A stretch of DNA of 8,945 bases from GCA-2723085 sp042093455 (GTDB lineage Bacteria; Bacteroidota; Bacteroidia; Flavobacteriales_D; Parvicellaceae): NCBI GenBank assembly GCA_042093455.1, contig JBELEU010000077.1:1-8945 (forward strand), given 5' to 3'. The notes beneath the pieces were generated by a model. It was not told where the DNA came from. It searched no databases and saw only the letters and a list, made by a program, of their open reading frames with translations. A program made the translations under genes and the position numbers. This document shows, in pieces, positions 6,237-8,945 of this stretch (its first letter is position 1; each line of letters starts with the position of its first letter).

Positions 6237-7543
6237 AAAAATTACTGACTATATTCTGCTTAATCAGCACAAATTTTCTTTTAGGTCAAGACTCACTTTC
6301 ACTCTCTGATGCCATCAAAATTGGATTAGAAAAAAACTATGACATTCAACTATCTCAAAAAAATATATCCATCAACCAACTTTTAAACAGTTGGGGAGAA
6401 GCAGGAGCACTTCCAAAAGTTAGTTTAAATAGTGGTCAAAATAATTCAATAATGGACCAGATAAATCCAGCTTCATTTTTTGACACACTTAACTTAGAAT
6501 CAAATGCAATAAATGGAAATATAGCATTAAACTGGACTATTTTTAATGGTTTTAGTGTCAAAGCAAATAAACTAAAATTAGAACAACTAGTAGCACAAAG
6601 TGAAGGAACTGCAACCTTAGCAATTGAAAATACAATTCATGGAATAATATTATCCTATTATCAAGTCAAACTCCAAATAGAACAACTAACATTATTAAAT
6701 AATGTATTAACTCTTTCCAGACAAAAATACAAACAACAAAAATCAAAAAGTGAATTGGGATTAGGAGTTAAACTTGATTTATTACAGTTTGAAAGTGCCT
6801 ATTTAACTGACAGCAGCAATCTGATATTGCAAGAATTATCCTTCAAAAACTCATTTAGAAATCTAAATCTAATAATGGGTGAAGAAATCGATAAAAATTG
6901 GATATTATCTACAGAAATTGAGCCTAAATTTAACATGTATAATTATTCTGACCTGAAAAAAGACATGTTGTCAAACAATACCAATATTAAAAATCAATTC
7001 ATTAATATCTCTCTATTGAAGCAAGATATTCAGATGGCTAAATCAGCTTACTATCCAATTATAAACCTGAATGCAGGGTCTAATTTAGAAAAAAGTATAT
7101 TGAGAAGTAGTTTATTCCCTGGCCAGTCTTCAAAAGGAGAAAATACAAACTATTATGCTAATTTCACATTAAGCTTTAAGCTATTTGATGGTGGTAAAGT
7201 AAGAAGAGGAATTAAAGCATTAGAAATTCAAAATGAAATTAACGATATTCAATCATCACAAATTGTTGCTCAACTAACACAAGAACTATCCAACACCTTC
7301 GACTTATACAACACAAGGTTAAAGATATTTGAAATCAATAAAAAGGCATTTACTGTTGCTCAAGAAAACTTCAACATAGCAAAACTCAGAGAAAACAATG
7401 GCATAATCAACTCATTTACTCTAAGAGATATAGAGATGGCCTATCTATCAGCTGGTTTAGTTTTATTCCAATCAAGCTACAACTTATTGGAATCAAACGC
7501 TACCCTACTCAAATTAACTGGAAAGATCATCCAGGAAAATTAA
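6233..7543 (+). CDS. TolC-family outer-membrane efflux channel
   Basis: The protein has 436 residues, typical of the OEP/TolC family. It forms a trimeric outer-membrane beta-barrel with a periplasmic alpha-barrel that docks with the adaptor. An N-terminal signal peptide (KK, hydrophobic core, cleavage near residue 19, LLGQ|D) precedes the family opener LSLSDAIKIGLEKNYDIQLS (about 22-41). The first half includes the barrel strands around NGNIALNWTIFNGFSVKANK. The second OEP repeat starts near residue 240, with MAKSAYYPIINLNAGSNLEK and TLSFKLFDGGKVRRGIKALE. Both FNG/FDGG turns are at the expected places. No lipobox cysteine is seen, so it is likely not lipid-anchored like OprM. The gene overlaps the pump stop by 4 nt and is the last gene of the efflux operon. 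No clear terminator follows. Confidence 0.94.
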   Translation: MKKLLTIFCLISTNFLLGQDSLSLSDAIKIGLEKNYDIQLSQKNISINQLLNSWGEAGALPKVSLNSGQNNSIMDQINPASFFDTLNLESNAINGNIALNWTIFNGFSVKANKLKLEQLVAQSEGTATLAIENTIHGIILSYYQVKLQIEQLTLLNNVLTLSRQKYKQQKSKSELGLGVKLDLLQFESAYLTDSSNLILQELSFKNSFRNLNLIMGEEIDKNWILSTEIEPKFNMYNYSDLKKDMLSNNTNIKNQFINISLLKQDIQMAKSAYYPIINLNAGSNLEKSILRSSLFPGQSSKGENTNYYANFTLSFKLFDGGKVRRGIKALEIQNEINDIQSSQIVAQLTQELSNTFDLYNTRLKIFEINKKAFTVAQENFNIAKLRENNGIINSFTLRDIEMAYLSAGLVLFQSSYNLLESNATLLKLTGKIIQEN

Positions 7544-7568
7544 TTATTTAAAAATTACTCCTTTTTTT

Positions 7569-7584
7569 AGTATGCATGCATACT
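7569..7584 (+). promoter_or_regulatory. Perfect 16-bp palindrome upstream of marR (candidate operator)
   Basis: AGTATGCATGCATACT is identical to its reverse complement. It ends 6 nt before the -7 box TATATTTG and so covers the -33 region of the marR promoter, where a bound repressor would block RNA polymerase. As RNA it could form a 6-bp hairpin with loop CATG followed by TTTTA, so a weak terminator for the efflux operon is an alternative reading. Confidence 0.6.
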
Positions 7585-7590
7585 TTTATC

Positions 7591-7598
7591 TATATTTG
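7591..7598 (+). promoter_or_regulatory. marR -7 promoter box
   Basis: TATATTTG is a perfect match to the Bacteroidetes -7 consensus TAnnTTTG. It would place the transcription start near 7603-7606 and leave a 5' leader of about 15 nt before the ATG at 7619. The -33 region has no clear TTG and is occupied by a 16-bp palindrome. The promoter would serve marR and the fad gene 3 nt behind it. Confidence 0.6.
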
Positions 7599-7616
7599 TA
7601 TTCAAACTAATACAAA
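7595..7616 (+). promoter_or_regulatory. Inverted repeat over the marR start site (candidate operator)
   Basis: TTTGTATT (7595-7602) and AATACAAA (7609-7616) are perfect 8-bp inverted arms with a 6-nt spacer. They overlap the end of the -7 box and the predicted transcription start, and end 2 nt before the marR start codon. The size and placement fit a MarR-family autorepression site. The arms share the GTAT/ATAC half-site with the palindrome at 7569-7584, whose centre is 29 bp upstream. Confidence 0.6.
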
Positions 7617-7618
7617 CA

Positions 7619-8059
7619 ATGAGACCTGAAGATACAGCTGACTTTCACATAAGATGGTCATGGTACAATATTTCTAGAATGTACAACCTTAAAGCAAGTG
7701 ATTATGGCGGAACAATGGCTATTGGATATGCACTATTGAATATCGACAAAGAAGGGACTCCATCAACAAAACTTGGACCAAAAATGGGAATGGAACCAAG
7801 AAGTATGACAAGAATGATAAAATCATTAGAAAAAAATGGATTAATAGAGAAGAAGGCAGATAAAAAAGATAAAAGAATGGTACGTCTATTCTTAACCGAA
7901 TCTGGAAATGAATTAAGAAAAAAATCTAGAGATGTCGTTATAAAATTCAATGAAAAAATATTTGAAACAATAAACCAAAAAGATCTTAATACTTGCTTTA
8001 AAGTTTTAAAGGAAATTAATTTACTAATTGATGAAAATCACATTTTTACAACAAAATAA
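7619..8059 (+). CDS. MarR-family transcriptional regulator
   Basis: The 146-residue protein is the standard MarR size. Its helical N-terminus (ADFHIRWSWYNISRMYNLKASDYG, about 7-30) contributes to the dimer. The winged helix-turn-helix covers about 34-95: GTPSTKLGPKMGMEPRSMTR forms the HTH, KSLEKNGLIEKKADKKDKR leads into the wing with its Asp/Arg pair, and MVRLFLTESG follows. C-terminal helices close the dimer. The 'GTPST-LGP-MGME' and 'YG-TMA' pattern resembles MarR proteins that head the fatty-acid beta-oxidation operon in flavobacteria (from memory, not searched). It starts at 7619 after a good promoter and two candidate operators, implying autoregulation. The next gene begins 3 nt after its stop. 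It probably senses a fatty-acid-related ligand; control of the upstream efflux operon is a second possibility. Confidence 0.93.
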   Translation: MRPEDTADFHIRWSWYNISRMYNLKASDYGGTMAIGYALLNIDKEGTPSTKLGPKMGMEPRSMTRMIKSLEKNGLIEKKADKKDKRMVRLFLTESGNELRKKSRDVVIKFNEKIFETINQKDLNTCFKVLKEINLLIDENHIFTTK

Positions 8060-8062
8060 AAC

Positions 8063-8945
8063 ATGAAAAGAAACATTAGAAAAGTAGCTGTTTTAGGCTC
8101 TGGAATCATGGGTTCTGGAATAGCTTGCCAATTGGCCAATGTAGGAATTGAGGTGTTATTACTAGACATAGTTCCAAAAGAAGCTGAAAATTCAGAAGAT
8201 ACATCAAAACGTAATTCGATTGTAAATAATGCACTTAAAGCATCCTTAAAGTCAAAGCCCTCTCCTATTTACGTTCAATCTTTTTCAAAAAGAATCACAA
8301 CTGGGAATTTTACCGATGATATGCAAAAAATTTCTGATTGCGATTGGATAGTTGAAGTAGTTGTAGAGAGATTAGATATCAAAAAGATAATTTTTGACCA
8401 AGTAGATCAATTTAGGAAAAAAGGGTCCTTGATATCCAGTAACACTTCAGGAATACCAATATCATTAATGTTAGATGATAAGTCTGATGACTTTAAAGAA
8501 AATTTTCTAGGAACACACTTTTTTAATCCCCCAAGGTATTTGAAACTTTTAGAGATAATACCTACCAAGTTCACAAAATCTGAAAACATAGATTTCATGA
8601 TGAATTTTGGAGAGAAAATTTTAGGAAAGACTACCGTTTTATGTAAAGACACTCCTGCTTTCATTGCAAATCGTGTAGGTGTTTATGCGATTCAACAATT
8701 ATTTCACCTAGTAAATGAATTAGATTTATCTGTAAGTGAAGTAGATTTTTTAACTGGCCCAATAATGGGAAGACCTAAATCAGCGACCTTTAGAACATGT
8801 GATGTCGTTGGGTTAGATACATTGGTTCATGTTGCTAATGGCTTAGAAGCAAATTGTAAAGACGATGAAAAACATGATGTATTTAGTATTCCATCTTTTA
8901 TTGACAAGATGGTCAAAAACAACATATTAGGTAGCAAAACCAAAC
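8063..8945 (+). CDS. 3-hydroxyacyl-CoA dehydrogenase, N-terminal part (3' end outside window)
   Basis: An open frame from ATG 8063 runs past the window end (294 codons seen). It oxidises L-3-hydroxyacyl-CoA to 3-ketoacyl-CoA with NAD+ in beta-oxidation. The Rossmann motif GSGIMGSG (G12, G14, G17, G19) is followed by an acidic residue for NAD ribose (LLLD, D35). The catalytic His-Glu pair is in THFFNPPRYLKLLEI (H152, E164, the normal spacing of 12). The conserved SSNTSG (125-130) and DTPAFIANRVG (N203) are also present. The second domain follows with GPIMGRPKSATFRTCDVVGLDT. Residues about 43-80 form an insertion-like stretch relative to short dehydrogenases. This and the MarR context suggest the roughly 800-residue FadN-like protein with a C-terminal enoyl-CoA hydratase domain, but that part is not visible. 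It lies 3 nt after marR, in the same operon. Confidence 0.92.
   Translation, partial: MKRNIRKVAVLGSGIMGSGIACQLANVGIEVLLLDIVPKEAENSEDTSKRNSIVNNALKASLKSKPSPIYVQSFSKRITTGNFTDDMQKISDCDWIVEVVVERLDIKKIIFDQVDQFRKKGSLISSNTSGIPISLMLDDKSDDFKENFLGTHFFNPPRYLKLLEIIPTKFTKSENIDFMMNFGEKILGKTTVLCKDTPAFIANRVGVYAIQQLFHLVNELDLSVSEVDFLTGPIMGRPKSATFRTCDVVGLDTLVHVANGLEANCKDDEKHDVFSIPSFIDKMVKNNILGSKTK

Noticed and set aside
8407..8664. Minus-strand frame inside the dehydrogenase
   Set aside because: It is antisense to the conserved catalytic region (H152, E164, N203); no independent support.
1..8945. Mobile element, CRISPR array, toxin-antitoxin or defence system
   Set aside because: No transposase, integrase, repeat-spacer pattern, tRNA, or toxin/antitoxin pair is visible; all long frames belong to common chromosomal families with uniform base composition.

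Overview
The window looks like an ordinary chromosomal stretch from a strongly AT-rich Bacteroidota bacterium, most likely a (marine) Flavobacteriia member. The evidence is the AT-rich codon use, the near absence of Shine-Dalgarno sequences, promoter-like TAnnTTTG boxes (the Bacteroidetes -7 consensus), and the style of the proteins: a short Crp/Fnr regulator, a secreted YceI protein, an RND adaptor with a short hairpin, and a MarR gene directly before a beta-oxidation gene. All genes are on the + strand. The taxon is inferred from sequence character alone.

Layout. (1) Positions 2-355 are the 3' end of rplI (ribosomal protein L9), closed by a strong terminator (375-410). (2) Positions 477-1757 hold a small cassette: a Crp/Fnr-type regulator, a secreted YceI protein that probably starts at a TTG codon, and a 31-residue CDGSH iron-sulfur protein. 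A perfect terminator (1777-1803) ends the cassette. (3) Positions 1892-7543 are a complete tripartite RND efflux operon: periplasmic adaptor, inner-membrane pump and TolC-type outer-membrane channel. The genes are packed tightly, with a 4-nt gap and then a 4-nt ATGA overlap. (4) From 7619 to the window end there is a MarR-family regulator and, 3 nt after it, the N-terminal 294 codons of a 3-hydroxyacyl-CoA dehydrogenase (FadB/FadN type). The short region before marR contains a perfect TATATTTG promoter element and two perfect inverted repeats that look like operators.

How the parts work together. The efflux operon is self-contained, and its substrate cannot be read from the sequence. The MarR gene sits between the efflux operon and the fatty-acid gene. 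Its spacing and the known flavobacterial arrangement favour control of beta-oxidation, although control of efflux is not excluded. The Crp/Fnr-YceI-CDGSH cassette suggests a redox or respiratory stress function, but this is inference. I found no mobile element, CRISPR array, tRNA or rRNA, and no clearly new system. The points most worth a second look are the minimal CDGSH protein and the double operator before marR.
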